64,000 nt of DNA from Schaalia sp. ZJ405 (lineage in GTDB: Bacteria; Actinomycetota; Actinomycetes; Actinomycetales; Actinomycetaceae). The DNA is taken from assembly GCF_011038885.2 (NCBI RefSeq), contig NZ_CP064952.1:2108001-2172000 (forward strand), in the 5' to 3' direction. Position 1 is the first letter of the stretch; the number at the start of each line of letters is the position of its first letter. Shown in pieces: positions 28,101 through 36,580 of this stretch. The translations under genes and the position numbers were made by a program. Below the pieces are notes generated by a model. The model worked only from the letters and a program-made list of their open reading frames with translations, had not been told where the DNA came from and ran no database searches.

Positions 28101-31100
28101 TGAAGGACATTTCCGTCACTGGCGCCGATAAAGCCGTGAACACCACCGCATACTCCACTGATACCAAGACTTTTACCGAGGCGAACAGCGCAACGGTACA
28201 GATTCAGAAGTACCACATTAAAGGCAGGTATTTCGTTGACATTAATGGGGATTCGTCCTACACGGCAGGCACAGACAAGCCGCTTGCCGGACGCGAACTC
28301 CACATCGTTAACGACGACGGCACTCCGGCGAAGGATCCCAGCGGCAAGATTCTCCCAGCTGTCGTCACCAGTGCTGACGGCACCTATGACGCCACCATCT
28401 ACGCCACAGGAACCTACCGCCTCAAAGCCTTGAAAGCCCAGACAGAGGACTTCGTCACCACCCCAGGTACCGGCGTTAACGGTAATAACATTGACGCAGC
28501 CACCATTTCTGAGAACACTGCGAAGACAACTGCTGCGACAGTCAACTCGTCCTCACCAACCCAGGTGCGCAATGTTGCTATCAGGTTGATTCCTGGCACG
28601 GTCACCATCACGAAAACCTCCAAAGCTGAAGACGGGGCTGCGGCTTCTCCTTTGGCCGGCGCGGTATTCCGTCTCACAGATACGGCAGACAAGCGGGTCA
28701 CGGGAACCAACGGTGAAGTGATCCAAGACGTCACCACGAACACCCAAGGAAAAGCAATATTCACCAATGTTCCCCTGGGAGCCTACAAGGTCGTTGAAAT
28801 CACCGCCCCCACAGGCTACGCCCGGTCCACAACCAAGCACGATGTCACGCTGACCCGCGACATGGTTAACGCCACTCTTGCGGTGGAAAACGCTCTGGAC
28901 CGCACCTCAGTACAGGTCACGAAAGTATGGAACGACGCCAACAACCAAGACGGCATCCGCCCAAGCGAAGTGACAATCACTCTCAAAGCTGATGGCACAT
29001 CGGCTGGTAAGTCGGTCAAGCTCAATGCTGGCAACCGATGGACAGCCACATTCGAGGGCTTGCGTGCCTACACCCCCCAAGGCACACAGATTGCCTACAC
29101 AGTTGAAGAAACCACAGTACCCGATGGGTACACCTCACAAGTCAGCGGAACAGCCGCTAACGGATACACCGTGACCAACACACACCAGGTAGCTCAGCGC
29201 GACATTAAGGTCACCAAGGTGTGGGATGACGCGGACAACCAGGACGCTGTTCGTCCAACCTCGGTCACTGTCAAGCTGCTCGCGAACGGTGAGAACACAG
29301 ACAAGACCGCAACCCTGACCGCTGATGGTAAGTGGACAACAACCTTCACCGGCCTCGACACCAACAAGGCGGGTAAGGAAATCCAGTACACGGTCACCGA
29401 GGATCAGGTCGAGGGGTACACGCCGTCCTATTCGGGGTCGATGAAAGATGGTTTGACCGTCACCAACACCCACAAGGTGTTCACACGCAACATTGCGGTG
29501 ACCAAGGTGTGGGAGGATGCAGGTGATCAGGATGGTGTGCGCCCAGACTCGGTCACAGTGAAATTGCGCGCTGATGGTAAAGACACTGACAAGACCCTGA
29601 CTCTGACCGCTGACGGCAAGTGGACTGGGACCTTCACCGGCCTCGACACCAACAAGGCCGGCAAGGAAATCCAGTACACGGTCACCGAGGATCAGGTCGA
29701 CGGATACACCACAGCAATCACTGGGACAGCTGCTGATGGATACACCGTGACCAACACCCACAAGGTTGCTCAGCGCGACATTAAGGTCACCAAGGTGTGG
29801 GATGACGCGGACAACCAGGATGGTATTCGCCCAGGCTCGGTCACCGTTAAGCTCCTTGCTAACAAAGAGGAGACGGGCAAGACCCTCACCCTGACCGCTG
29901 ATGACAAGTGGACTGGAACCTTCACCGATCTTGACACCAACAAGGCCGGCAAAGAAATCCAGTACACCGTGGCTGAGGATGCGGTCGATGGGTACACGCC
30001 GTCCTATTCCGGATCGATGAAAGACGGCCTGACGCTGCGTAATACGCATGTTCCTGCGGTTGTTGATGTGCCGGTGTCGAAGGTGTGGGTTGATAATGGT
30101 AATGCGAAGAACCTGCGTCCAGCATCGGTGACGGTCAGCCTTAAAGCTGATGGTGTTGCGGTGGCTGGCAAGTCGGTGAAGTTGAATGCTGGGAACCAGT
30201 GGACAGCTTCGTTTACGGGACTGGCGAAGTTTAAGGCTGCTGGTCAACTCATTAACTACACGGTGGGTGAAGACGCGGTTGATCATTATGAGTCAGTAAC
30301 CTCAGGCACAGCAGCCACTGGGTTCACCGTGACCAACACGATCACCGGTCAGGTGTCGGTGTCGGCAACAAAAGCATGGTCTGGGATTCTCCCCGATCAT
30401 GCTCCCCAGGTGCGTCTTGCACTACTGGCCGACGGTCAGGTTACCCAACAGCAGGATGTCAATGCTGGGAATAACTGGCAGCACACCTTTACGGGTCTAC
30501 CCCAATACGATGGTGGTCGTGAGATCGTCTATACGGTCGGTGAGGTCACCGACAATGGGCTGGTCACCACGACGGGGACGTTAACTGCTGGGGGTCATGA
30601 CTACACTGTCGCGGTGACTAGTCAAGGTCACGCGTTTACCGTGACAAACACGCTGGTGAACCCCACGATCACGGTCAGTGGCACCGTCGTGTGGGTGGAC
30701 AATAACAACCAAGATGGTGTGCGCCCCGCAACAGCGACGGTGCGTCTGATCAGTAACGGCACCCCCACCGGTGCCATGATTCCAGTAGATGCCAACGGGG
30801 ATGGAACATTCTCCTTCACCAACCTGCCCACCTACGACAATCACGGCAACCCCATCACCTACACCGTAAGCGAAGACTCGATCCCGGAGTATGGAACCGA
30901 AATCACCGGTAACGCTACGGATGGGTTCGTCATCACCAACACTCACGAGGTCGCCAAGCGTGACATTGCGGTGACCAAGGTGTGGGATGACACGGGTAAC
31001 CAGGATGCTATTCGCCCCACCGAGGTGACTATCAAGCTGGTTGCTGATGGTGTGGACACGGACAAGACCCTCACCCTGGATGCTGAGGGCACGTGGTCTG

Positions 31101-32494
31101 GAACCTTCACTGGTCTTGACACCAACAAGGCCGGTAAGGAAATCCACTACACGATTGCTGAGGATGCGGTTGAGGGGTACACCCCGTCCTATTCGGGTTC
31201 GATGAAAGATGGTCTGACTGTCACCAACACCCACAAGGTGTTCACACGCGACATTAAGGTCAGCAAGGTGTGGGAGGATGCGGACGACCAGGATGGTGTG
31301 CGCCCCACCGAGGTGACTGTCAAGCTGGTTGCTGATGGTGTGGAGACGGGCAAGACCCTCACCCTGGATGCTAAGGGCAAGTGGGCTGGGACCTTCACCG
31401 GTCTTGACACCAACACCGCGGGTAAGGAAATCCACTACACGGTTGTTGAGGACCCGGTCAAGGGATACGACACGGCGATCACTGGGAGTGCTGGTGATGG
31501 ATACACCGTGACCAACACCCACAAGGCCGCCACACGCGACATTAAGGTCACCAAGGTGTGGGATGATGCGGATAACCAAGACGCTATTCGCCCAGACTCA
31601 GTGACCATCAAGCTACTCGCAAACGGTGTGGACACGGGCAAGACCCTCACCCTGGATGCTGAGGGCACGTGGTCTGGGACTTTCACTGGTCTTGACACCA
31701 ACAAGGCCGGTAAAGAAATCCAATACACCGTGACTGAAGAGGCGGTCGAGGGATACACAGCTGAGTACACCGGTTCAATGAAGGCGGGTCTGACCGTCAC
31801 CAACACCCACAAGGCCGCCAAGCGTGACATTGTGGTGTCGAAGGTGTGGGAGGATGCGGACAACAAGGATGGTGTGCGTCCTGAAACTGTGACGATGCGC
31901 TTGTACGCCAACAACAAGCCAACCACCACCAGCATCACCTTGACCAAGGACACCAACTGGAAGGGCACGTTCACGAATGTGGACGTCAACACCGCCGGTA
32001 AAGAAATCCACTACACGGTTGTTGAAGACCCAGTCAAGGGATACGACACGGCTGTTACTGGGAGTGCTGGTGATGGATACACCGTGACCAACACCCTCAT
32101 CCACGGCAACATCACCCTCACCAAGGTCAGTGACACCGGCACACCCCTAGCAGGTGCTGTGTTTGAGTTACGTCGCAACGACGGACACGTCGCAGACACC
32201 CAAACCACCAGTAAAGATGGCACGCTTGTGTTCACCAGGGTCGCCTACGGCAAATACACGGTTGTGGAAACACACGCCCCCAAGGGATACCGCAACACCA
32301 CCCACAGGTTGTCCGCGCAGATCACCACACACGGTGAAACAGTGGACCTGGGCACAGTGGTCAACAAGAAAATCCCCACCCTGGCACACACCGGCACCAA
32401 CACCCTAATCACAGGAACACTCGGAGCAAGCCTCCTCACCCTCGGAACACTCCTCACCCAACGACACCGACGCCGCCGACGCTTGGAGGACTAA
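25106..32494 (+). CDS. Giant wall-anchored adhesin with eleven Cna-B-type repeats
   Basis: This is a 2462-residue surface protein. It has a TTG start (the next in-frame stop is at 25049-25051, so an ATG start is not available) and a signal peptide (about 1-28, cleavage near VAVA). A Ser/Thr/Asp/Pro-rich linker runs to about 105. A large unidentified N-terminal region (about 110-1020) may be the ligand-binding head. Next comes an SdrD-like B domain (about 1035-1115, GRYFVDINGDSSYTAG), a SpaA-like domain (about 1165-1265) and eleven Cna-B-type repeats (about 1266-2330). A last SpaA-like domain (about 2332-2420) precedes the sorting signal LAHTG at 2426, followed by a hydrophobic stretch and RHRRRRR. 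Most repeats keep the Lys (TKVW), Glu (YTVxED) and Asn (TVTNTH) triad for intramolecular isopeptide bonds. The LAxTG signal suggests a class-E-type sortase, not encoded in the window. Confidence 0.9.
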   Translation: MSIKQRLLPGLVAITIALAGLPAVAVATDSDATSSTPPSATAESSASLETSEPATDDSTGDDSRSGETPDPSSSPDTSTAPTPTPAPALRSRTDGTPRAAADDTSRVTVTIGTLTATGIEKGKTEYQMNETVADVVNMNISGKDYSLKNPYLRIRIPKTNKLADVKVVDSQAGTTERSSDEQYEYVTYRFTSLSGGVDSTYPYSFMIDGRYAKPGETFTVDATLYSADGTEIASDSKTYTPQAVGYTAYSQADTSFRTTDREKGHVNTRAVTVTDPTATVIPEGRPEQAALFLSISPDNGNKTNEGLVVPENVKMVVTLPATARIQFPAPSVTVKDLPDGRQELTFIESRPKFFKGSYAQNKYAAFGKFSRVSETSTSLRDNLGILFSGSPLDTDLPVTIDYYVNAESDGTGGTKVDSRTEYFHFPRSLFKQTGNASIYKTGTIYYAHDVSNSSAYFTTEYAWHNEHIYAGTKDLTDPGLGYHAYFGNRNNGSGPTGEDRYRGGITTSVTEVITEKTHPQAHFSSFRLSSTVDSELRTNSDTLDIINANKKIVEEGVNKGNTKLYGVRADGTRQLIKEHVQLGDNIAITEQTEGEFTQLVLAFEKPVLFDNTRLSVRTLSKLTTAEQERLKASPTFDTFTLRENIAAAIGNGDFARTYGTVRIASLRPTVDHRQPRDVAVTYQTGGNPFTLQVGPTLPNSGNTSATTAYGPLTEIQNMKTVTLLPDGVEYEGFTLYSRSKGTPTPTVKTVANYHGTGKTAVIVDYGTLPVATYSLVTLKLRATATTTRGPNEIPTYMVWDGNDVTSPATLPYTDALDLDEDGDTTETFQVKTSTLTFTPPFELVLTKKATANGVTSSKVTGDLGSDLSYQLLVYNGALTSVKTLTIVDVLPYVGDHVIAASAAGTYPERGSTFATGLTGSLEDANTPEVNAKFAFSYQLTPQGADLESVRDGAWVSAEHVTDFSHVKSVRAILKDGQEIPSKTDITLVIPSRMPTDTSLKDISVTGADKAVNTTAYSTDTKTFTEANSATVQIQKYHIKGRYFVDINGDSSYTAGTDKPLAGRELHIVNDDGTPAKDPSGKILPAVVTSADGTYDATIYATGTYRLKALKAQTEDFVTTPGTGVNGNNIDAATISENTAKTTAATVNSSSPTQVRNVAIRLIPGTVTITKTSKAEDGAAASPLAGAVFRLTDTADKRVTGTNGEVIQDVTTNTQGKAIFTNVPLGAYKVVEITAPTGYARSTTKHDVTLTRDMVNATLAVENALDRTSVQVTKVWNDANNQDGIRPSEVTITLKADGTSAGKSVKLNAGNRWTATFEGLRAYTPQGTQIAYTVEETTVPDGYTSQVSGTAANGYTVTNTHQVAQRDIKVTKVWDDADNQDAVRPTSVTVKLLANGENTDKTATLTADGKWTTTFTGLDTNKAGKEIQYTVTEDQVEGYTPSYSGSMKDGLTVTNTHKVFTRNIAVTKVWEDAGDQDGVRPDSVTVKLRADGKDTDKTLTLTADGKWTGTFTGLDTNKAGKEIQYTVTEDQVDGYTTAITGTAADGYTVTNTHKVAQRDIKVTKVWDDADNQDGIRPGSVTVKLLANKEETGKTLTLTADDKWTGTFTDLDTNKAGKEIQYTVAEDAVDGYTPSYSGSMKDGLTLRNTHVPAVVDVPVSKVWVDNGNAKNLRPASVTVSLKADGVAVAGKSVKLNAGNQWTASFTGLAKFKAAGQLINYTVGEDAVDHYESVTSGTAATGFTVTNTITGQVSVSATKAWSGILPDHAPQVRLALLADGQVTQQQDVNAGNNWQHTFTGLPQYDGGREIVYTVGEVTDNGLVTTTGTLTAGGHDYTVAVTSQGHAFTVTNTLVNPTITVSGTVVWVDNNNQDGVRPATATVRLISNGTPTGAMIPVDANGDGTFSFTNLPTYDNHGNPITYTVSEDSIPEYGTEITGNATDGFVITNTHEVAKRDIAVTKVWDDTGNQDAIRPTEVTIKLVADGVDTDKTLTLDAEGTWSGTFTGLDTNKAGKEIHYTIAEDAVEGYTPSYSGSMKDGLTVTNTHKVFTRDIKVSKVWEDADDQDGVRPTEVTVKLVADGVETGKTLTLDAKGKWAGTFTGLDTNTAGKEIHYTVVEDPVKGYDTAITGSAGDGYTVTNTHKAATRDIKVTKVWDDADNQDAIRPDSVTIKLLANGVDTGKTLTLDAEGTWSGTFTGLDTNKAGKEIQYTVTEEAVEGYTAEYTGSMKAGLTVTNTHKAAKRDIVVSKVWEDADNKDGVRPETVTMRLYANNKPTTTSITLTKDTNWKGTFTNVDVNTAGKEIHYTVVEDPVKGYDTAVTGSAGDGYTVTNTLIHGNITLTKVSDTGTPLAGAVFELRRNDGHVADTQTTSKDGTLVFTRVAYGKYTVVETHAPKGYRNTTHRLSAQITTHGETVDLGTVVNKKIPTLAHTGTNTLITGTLGASLLTLGTLLTQRHRRRRRLED
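28902..32096 (+). repeat. Eleven tandem Cna-B-coding repeats (~270-300 bp each)
   Basis: The adhesin gene contains eleven successive units, most opening with a codon series for (V/I)xVTKVWxDAxNQD and ending with TVTNTH. Several neighbours share long identical DNA stretches, for example the segment coding FTGLDTNKAGKEIQYTV. Units 5-7 are the most divergent. Such near-identity favours slippage or recombination, so the copy number may vary between strains and the assembly deserves caution here. Confidence 0.9.
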
Positions 32495-32562
32495 CACACC
32501 ACACACAGCGTGAAGGAATCACCAGCACACCAACCCCCCTCACGCTAGGCAGTGACACAACG

Positions 32563-32603
32563 GGGGTGGCCCCGGCAGGAACAACACCTGCCGGAGCCAC
32601 CCC
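32563..32603 (+). terminator. Hairpin terminator after the adhesin gene
   Basis: GGGGTGGC-C-CCGGCAGG (32563-32579) pairs with CCTGCCGG-A-GCCACCCC (32587-32603) around a 7-base AACAACA loop. The hairpin lies 70 bases past the adhesin stop, with no T-run after it, in a C-rich stretch. Confidence 0.7.
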
Positions 32604-32767
32604 ACACCCCCACCAAAACCCCAACTACCAGCAAAAACCCTCCCGCTCAGTCTGTGAATTTTTTAGAACTGTCCTAGACTGGTAATTAGTGCCCGGGTGA
32701 GAATTGTGGTGTCGTACCTTCGGCGCTACTGCTGTCATCAGTGATCAGTACAGAAAGAAAGAGTCAC

Positions 32768-34540
32768 ATGAATCTGTCTCGACATCTCATGAGAGCAACG
32801 GGGGTATCAGCGGCAGCTGTCCTTCTTTCCGCTGTCCTCGTCTCCTTCCCCGCTCACGCAACGAATCCTGGAACTGTCAGTGGAGTTCAGTCTGAGGGGT
32901 GCATTGTCAGTTGGAAGGCTGACGCCGTCCTCGACCGGAATCTGACGAATGAGGACGCGGAATACCCGAACCTCATGAAGAAACTCAACGGAGAAAACAC
33001 CGACTATTCCAATGGCGGGTACATCAGCGAGGTAACACCTGCTCTCGGCGGCCCCGGTATTTTCGAGGTAAACCATTTCTTTATTCCCGGTGCCCCTGCT
33101 AATCAACGACAGGTGTGGCGCTATCCACTCGCCACCGATCACACACTCAAAGCCGGGACGACGATCACTATTGATTTGCCCGATGACATGGGGCAGACCC
33201 AGTTCAATCGTCGGAGTTACGAAAAGCCAAATCAGACGATTGATCAGTCATTGAAAGGGTGGGGCGAACCCTACTCGAACTACAACTGGGAGTGGCTGTC
33301 GGAACAGCACATGAGCGCCCAGCAGACCGATGCTCAGCGCAATATCTGGACCCTCACGCTCAAGAAAGATCTCGCAAAGGGCACTGCAACGATTTTTCAG
33401 TTCGAAGGCACCGGGGACCTTAACGGCAGGTACGTGGCAACCGCACATCTCCAAGGTGCCTACGCCGAAGGTGAAGGAACCTGCACCTTTGATCCTGAGA
33501 AACTTCCTCCGCTGCCCGAACCACCAGCACTAGGCACATGCCAGGCTGCCCTTGTCGGCCGCACCGTGTGGAGCCCCTACGGCAACGACATCACCCTGCG
33601 CCAGAAATTCGGTAAGGACTGGAATTCTTCCGCTGAGGGATGGGGTGAAGTAAATGCTGACGGATGGGGCCTGGGAGCCGATGGATGGAAGGTCGATGGA
33701 AAGACCGCAACGATGCGCTTCTACGGAGCGGTTGACAAGGACTTCCAAGGCGGAACCTACACGGCAACCATTCACCAGAATGCCACATTCGTCCAAGACT
33801 CGATCAATGATGTGAAAACACCGGGCGCAGGACAGCTCCAAGGAAATGGCTACACAAACGCCGTCACTGACATGGCTACTCCGAAAATTTCAGAAGACGG
33901 TAAATCCCTGACATTCACGATTGGAGCTCTTCCTGCAAAGTCATCGTTCTCCTTCAACGTCTCGGTTCGACTCGACCGAGAAAAGTACGATCCGCAGAAC
34001 TCCAAGCAGCTGTTGCCAATGGTTTTCACCGAGCAGATGGTGATGTCAAACACCACGTGTGATGCCGTCACAACAACCACTGAGTGGTCCGATGAACAGC
34101 CAAGCTGTGAGTCCCCTTCCGTTTCGCAGAGTCGGACCATGACAACCACAGCTTTCACGTGGAGCACAGAGTCCCTCAAGTGGATGGCTGAGGAACCAGA
34201 AGTGACCACCGAAACACGCGAGGTTCTTTTGCCCGAGGGCACCGACTGCTCGACACCGGAGGATCCGGATCCAACGCCGGGCACCCCGGATCCAACGCCG
34301 GGCACCCCGGATCCAACGCCGGGCACCCCGGATCCAACACCGGGCACCCCGGATCCAACACCCGGAACTCCAGACCCGACACCGAGCACCCCGGATCAGT
34401 CTCAGACTCCGTCCAAGAAGACACACTCCGGTAAGCGCCCCTTAGCGCGCACAGGTGTTTCTCTGGAAGGAAGCGTCCTGGCTGCATCTCTCCTTGCCGG
34501 TGCGGGCGGCCTTGTGCTCCTGCGTCGTCGCAAGCACTGA
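32768..34540 (+). CDS. LARTG wall-anchored surface protein with Pro-rich repeats
   Basis: This surface protein is of unknown binding function. From the ATG at 32768 (weak AGAAAGAAAGAG upstream; the frame opens earlier with a GTG at 32741) it has 590 residues. The signal peptide ends at about SFPAHA (residue 31). Two beta-rich extracellular parts follow (about 32-255 and 256-470), Trp-rich around residue 300 with repeated GWG motifs. A tail of six DPTPxTP repeats (about 500-541) spans the wall. The sorting signal LARTG lies near 559, followed by a hydrophobic helix and RRRKH. No known domain was recognised in the body. It follows the giant adhesin on the same strand but behind a terminator, so it has its own promoter. 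Confidence 0.85.
   Translation: MNLSRHLMRATGVSAAAVLLSAVLVSFPAHATNPGTVSGVQSEGCIVSWKADAVLDRNLTNEDAEYPNLMKKLNGENTDYSNGGYISEVTPALGGPGIFEVNHFFIPGAPANQRQVWRYPLATDHTLKAGTTITIDLPDDMGQTQFNRRSYEKPNQTIDQSLKGWGEPYSNYNWEWLSEQHMSAQQTDAQRNIWTLTLKKDLAKGTATIFQFEGTGDLNGRYVATAHLQGAYAEGEGTCTFDPEKLPPLPEPPALGTCQAALVGRTVWSPYGNDITLRQKFGKDWNSSAEGWGEVNADGWGLGADGWKVDGKTATMRFYGAVDKDFQGGTYTATIHQNATFVQDSINDVKTPGAGQLQGNGYTNAVTDMATPKISEDGKSLTFTIGALPAKSSFSFNVSVRLDREKYDPQNSKQLLPMVFTEQMVMSNTTCDAVTTTTEWSDEQPSCESPSVSQSRTMTTTAFTWSTESLKWMAEEPEVTTETREVLLPEGTDCSTPEDPDPTPGTPDPTPGTPDPTPGTPDPTPGTPDPTPGTPDPTPSTPDQSQTPSKKTHSGKRPLARTGVSLEGSVLAASLLAGAGGLVLLRRRKH
34267..34392 (+). repeat. Six tandem 21-bp repeats (DPTPGTP)
   Basis: Six 21-base units encode DPTPGTP (five times) and DPTPSTP. 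The first three are identical, with the core CCAACGCCGGGCACC; the last ones differ at third positions. It is a wall-spanning linker and a likely length-variable tract. Confidence 0.9.
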
Positions 34541-34602
34541 TCCGCACTCACGCATCACTATCATGATCACCACGTGAGTGGATGACACTCACAGATCATG
34601 CA

Positions 34603-34649
34603 ACCGGTGGGGTGAAACTCTCAATGGGTTTCACCCCACCGGTGTTTTT
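34603..34649 (+). terminator. Strong intrinsic terminator after the LARTG protein gene
   Basis: ACCGGTGGGGTGAAAC (34603-34618) pairs perfectly with GTTTCACCCCACCGGT (34628-34643) around a 9-base loop. GTTTTTC follows. It sits 62 bases after the stop and isolates the surface-protein gene from the U32 gene. Confidence 0.92.
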
Positions 34650-34768
34650 CACCAGGTAGGGGGGGCTAGTGCCCACGTCGTGAGGTCAGCGGATACGCGT
34701 CAACAGCCTTGAATCATCGCTCAGCTACGGACACAACATCCCCCGCATAGGCCCCGTAAAATAGCGGC

Positions 34769-34846
34769 ATGAACAGCGTCTCTTCGAGCTTGTCAGCCTC
34801 TGAGACTCAGTACTCAACTCAAGGAACAGTGCCCCGTGACCAGTGA
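34769..34846 (+). CDS. Possible leaderless upstream ORF before the U32 gene
   Basis: A 25-codon frame (MNSVSSSLSASETQYSTQGT, then VPRDQ) begins at an ATG six bases after a TAAAAT -10-like box (34757-34762). Its TGA lies 8 bases inside the U32 gene, past the GTG start at 34836. Leaderless small upstream frames that end over the next start are a known actinobacterial arrangement and can couple translation. The peptide has no recognised function and could be chance. Confidence 0.3.
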   Translation: MNSVSSSLSASETQYSTQGTVPRDQ

Positions 34847-36299
34847 CTACCCGCAGATTCGACGTCGCAGACCCGAGGTCCTCGCTCCGGCGGGCACCCT
34901 CGACACCCTCAAAGTTGCGGTCGATTTCGGGGCGGACGCCGTTTACGCGGGTGGCAAACAGTTCGGGATGCGCACTGCACCGAAGAACCTCACCCTTGAG
35001 GACTTCGCCGAGGGCCTCGACTATGCGCACGCGCGCGGGGCCAAGCTCTTCGTCACCTGTAACATTCTCCCCTCAGCTCACGAGGTGGACGAGATGAACC
35101 GCTATATGGCGCAGCTCGGAGAAATCGGTGTCGATGCGCTCATCGTCTCCGACATTGGCGTTCTCATGGCTGCCCGCCAGTACGCTCCCAACTGCGAAGT
35201 CCACATTTCCACCCAAGCGGGAGTGACGAATCATCAGGCGGCTCAGGCACTCGCTCAGCTCGGCGCATCACGGATCGTTCTCGCGCGCGAACTCGATCTG
35301 GAATCCATCCGTCTGATCCGAGAGAATGTCCCAAGCGACATCGATATCGAATGCTTCGTCCACGGCTCGATGTGTATGGCTTTTTCCGGGCGTTGCCTGA
35401 TTTCCCAGCACACGACCGGAAGAGACGCCAACCACGGGGACTGTGCGCAGTCGTGCCGTTGGAAGTACCACGTCGTCGAAGAGAAACGACCGGGACAGTT
35501 CTTCCCCGTCGAAGTCACCGGCGATGGGACGTTCCTTTTCAATTCCGAGGACATGAACCTTATTGAACACGTTGACGAAATCCTCGACGCGGGTGTCACC
35601 AGCTTGAAGATCGAGGGCCGGGCAAAAAGCGCCTACTACGTGGCCTCGATGACGAATGCGTATAAATGCGCGGTGACGGAATATATGCGTCAGCGCGGGT
35701 ACGAGGACGAGGACGGACTCCCCCTCCGCCCGTTGAGTCAGCCTCACCGGGGGTCCTCGTTGTTCACTCCCGAGGCAGCGGCCCTGACCGCAGCAACGCC
35801 TCTGGGAGCATCTTCGTCCTCGTCCCCCGGAGCTTACGACGAGGACACGCAGGCGAACGGAGATGTCGTTGACGATGCGAGGGGCGAGGGTCTTCGACGG
35901 GTAAGCCTGCCGCAGTGGCTGCGCGATGAACCGATGAAGGTCACGCACCGCGAATACTCCACCGGGTTCTACTTTCCCGATGCTCCCGCGAGCGAGGCAA
36001 TCGAACGCGGTGGCTATATCAATGAGTGGCGATGGCTGGGAACTGTTACCGGCTACGACGACGTTCACGCACGGGTTGAGTTCCTGGCGAAGAATAAGAT
36101 CACCCCGGGAATGACTATTGAGTTTCTTGCGCCTTTTTGTGCGCCGACGACGCTCGTTGTCCCAGGTGATGGGCTTGTTGACGCCGATGGATGTCCAGTT
36201 GCGGAGATCAATAATCCGGCGCGCCGCTACGGTATTCCCTGCGACATTCGTATTCCCGAGGGAGCGATGATTCGGGCACGGGTCGCACAAAAGCGTTAA
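34836..36299 (+). CDS. U32-family protein (RlhA/TrhP-like RNA hydroxylation type)
   Basis: The U32 family, first called collagenase-like peptidases, includes the RNA-hydroxylation proteins RlhA and TrhP. The 487-residue product has the family opening RPEVLAPAGTLDTLKVAVDFGADAVYAGG. The signature ELDLESIRLI-(x)-DIECFVHGSMCMAFSGRCLIS lies at about 150-190, with clustered Cys residues (SMCMAFSGRC, HGDCAQSCRWKY) that match the Fe-S-type Cys set of the family. C-terminal beta-barrel segments follow residue 390. An insert of about 80 residues (about 288-365), acidic and Ser-rich, separates the two halves; part of it is encoded by two motif copies (35702, 35814). The start is GTG with AAGGAAC upstream. 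Which RNA it modifies is not known. Confidence 0.88.
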   Translation: MTSDYPQIRRRRPEVLAPAGTLDTLKVAVDFGADAVYAGGKQFGMRTAPKNLTLEDFAEGLDYAHARGAKLFVTCNILPSAHEVDEMNRYMAQLGEIGVDALIVSDIGVLMAARQYAPNCEVHISTQAGVTNHQAAQALAQLGASRIVLARELDLESIRLIRENVPSDIDIECFVHGSMCMAFSGRCLISQHTTGRDANHGDCAQSCRWKYHVVEEKRPGQFFPVEVTGDGTFLFNSEDMNLIEHVDEILDAGVTSLKIEGRAKSAYYVASMTNAYKCAVTEYMRQRGYEDEDGLPLRPLSQPHRGSSLFTPEAAALTAATPLGASSSSSPGAYDEDTQANGDVVDDARGEGLRRVSLPQWLRDEPMKVTHREYSTGFYFPDAPASEAIERGGYINEWRWLGTVTGYDDVHARVEFLAKNKITPGMTIEFLAPFCAPTTLVVPGDGLVDADGCPVAEINNPARRYGIPCDIRIPEGAMIRARVAQKR

Positions 36300-36580
36300 G
36301 ACTGGCAGCTGGCTGTTCCTCAAGACCCCGCGCGCTGGGATATCGGGTCTCAACGGAGTATCGGGATTTCAACGGCGCCCGGTGCCCGCGCCACGGGAGC
36401 CGTCGAGAAGCTCACCCGGGTTTCCGATGCGAGCTGCGCCGCTCGTCCTCGTCCCCCAAATCCTTGCCGATCTGCATAGATGTGGCATTGGCCGCGCTAA
36501 CGCGCGCTGAGAAAACGACGCGGGTAGGGTCAAAAGCACCTGGTGATGCGAACATAGTGCACGACTGAAGAAAGAAGAAC
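36300..36580. other. Intergenic region with motif copy and hairpin
   Basis: No gene was seen. It holds one perfect TCGTCCTCGTCCCC copy (36443-36456) outside coding sequence and a small GC-rich palindrome (CGCGCTAACGCGCG, near 36496). The promoter and weak Shine-Dalgarno (GAAGAAAGAAG) of the following transporter gene are at its right end. Confidence 0.5.

Noticed and set aside
29135..31579. Long minus-strand open frames across the adhesin repeats
   Set aside because: They mirror the repeat units of the real plus-strand gene, have no start signals and exist only because the GC-rich repeats lack stops on the complement.
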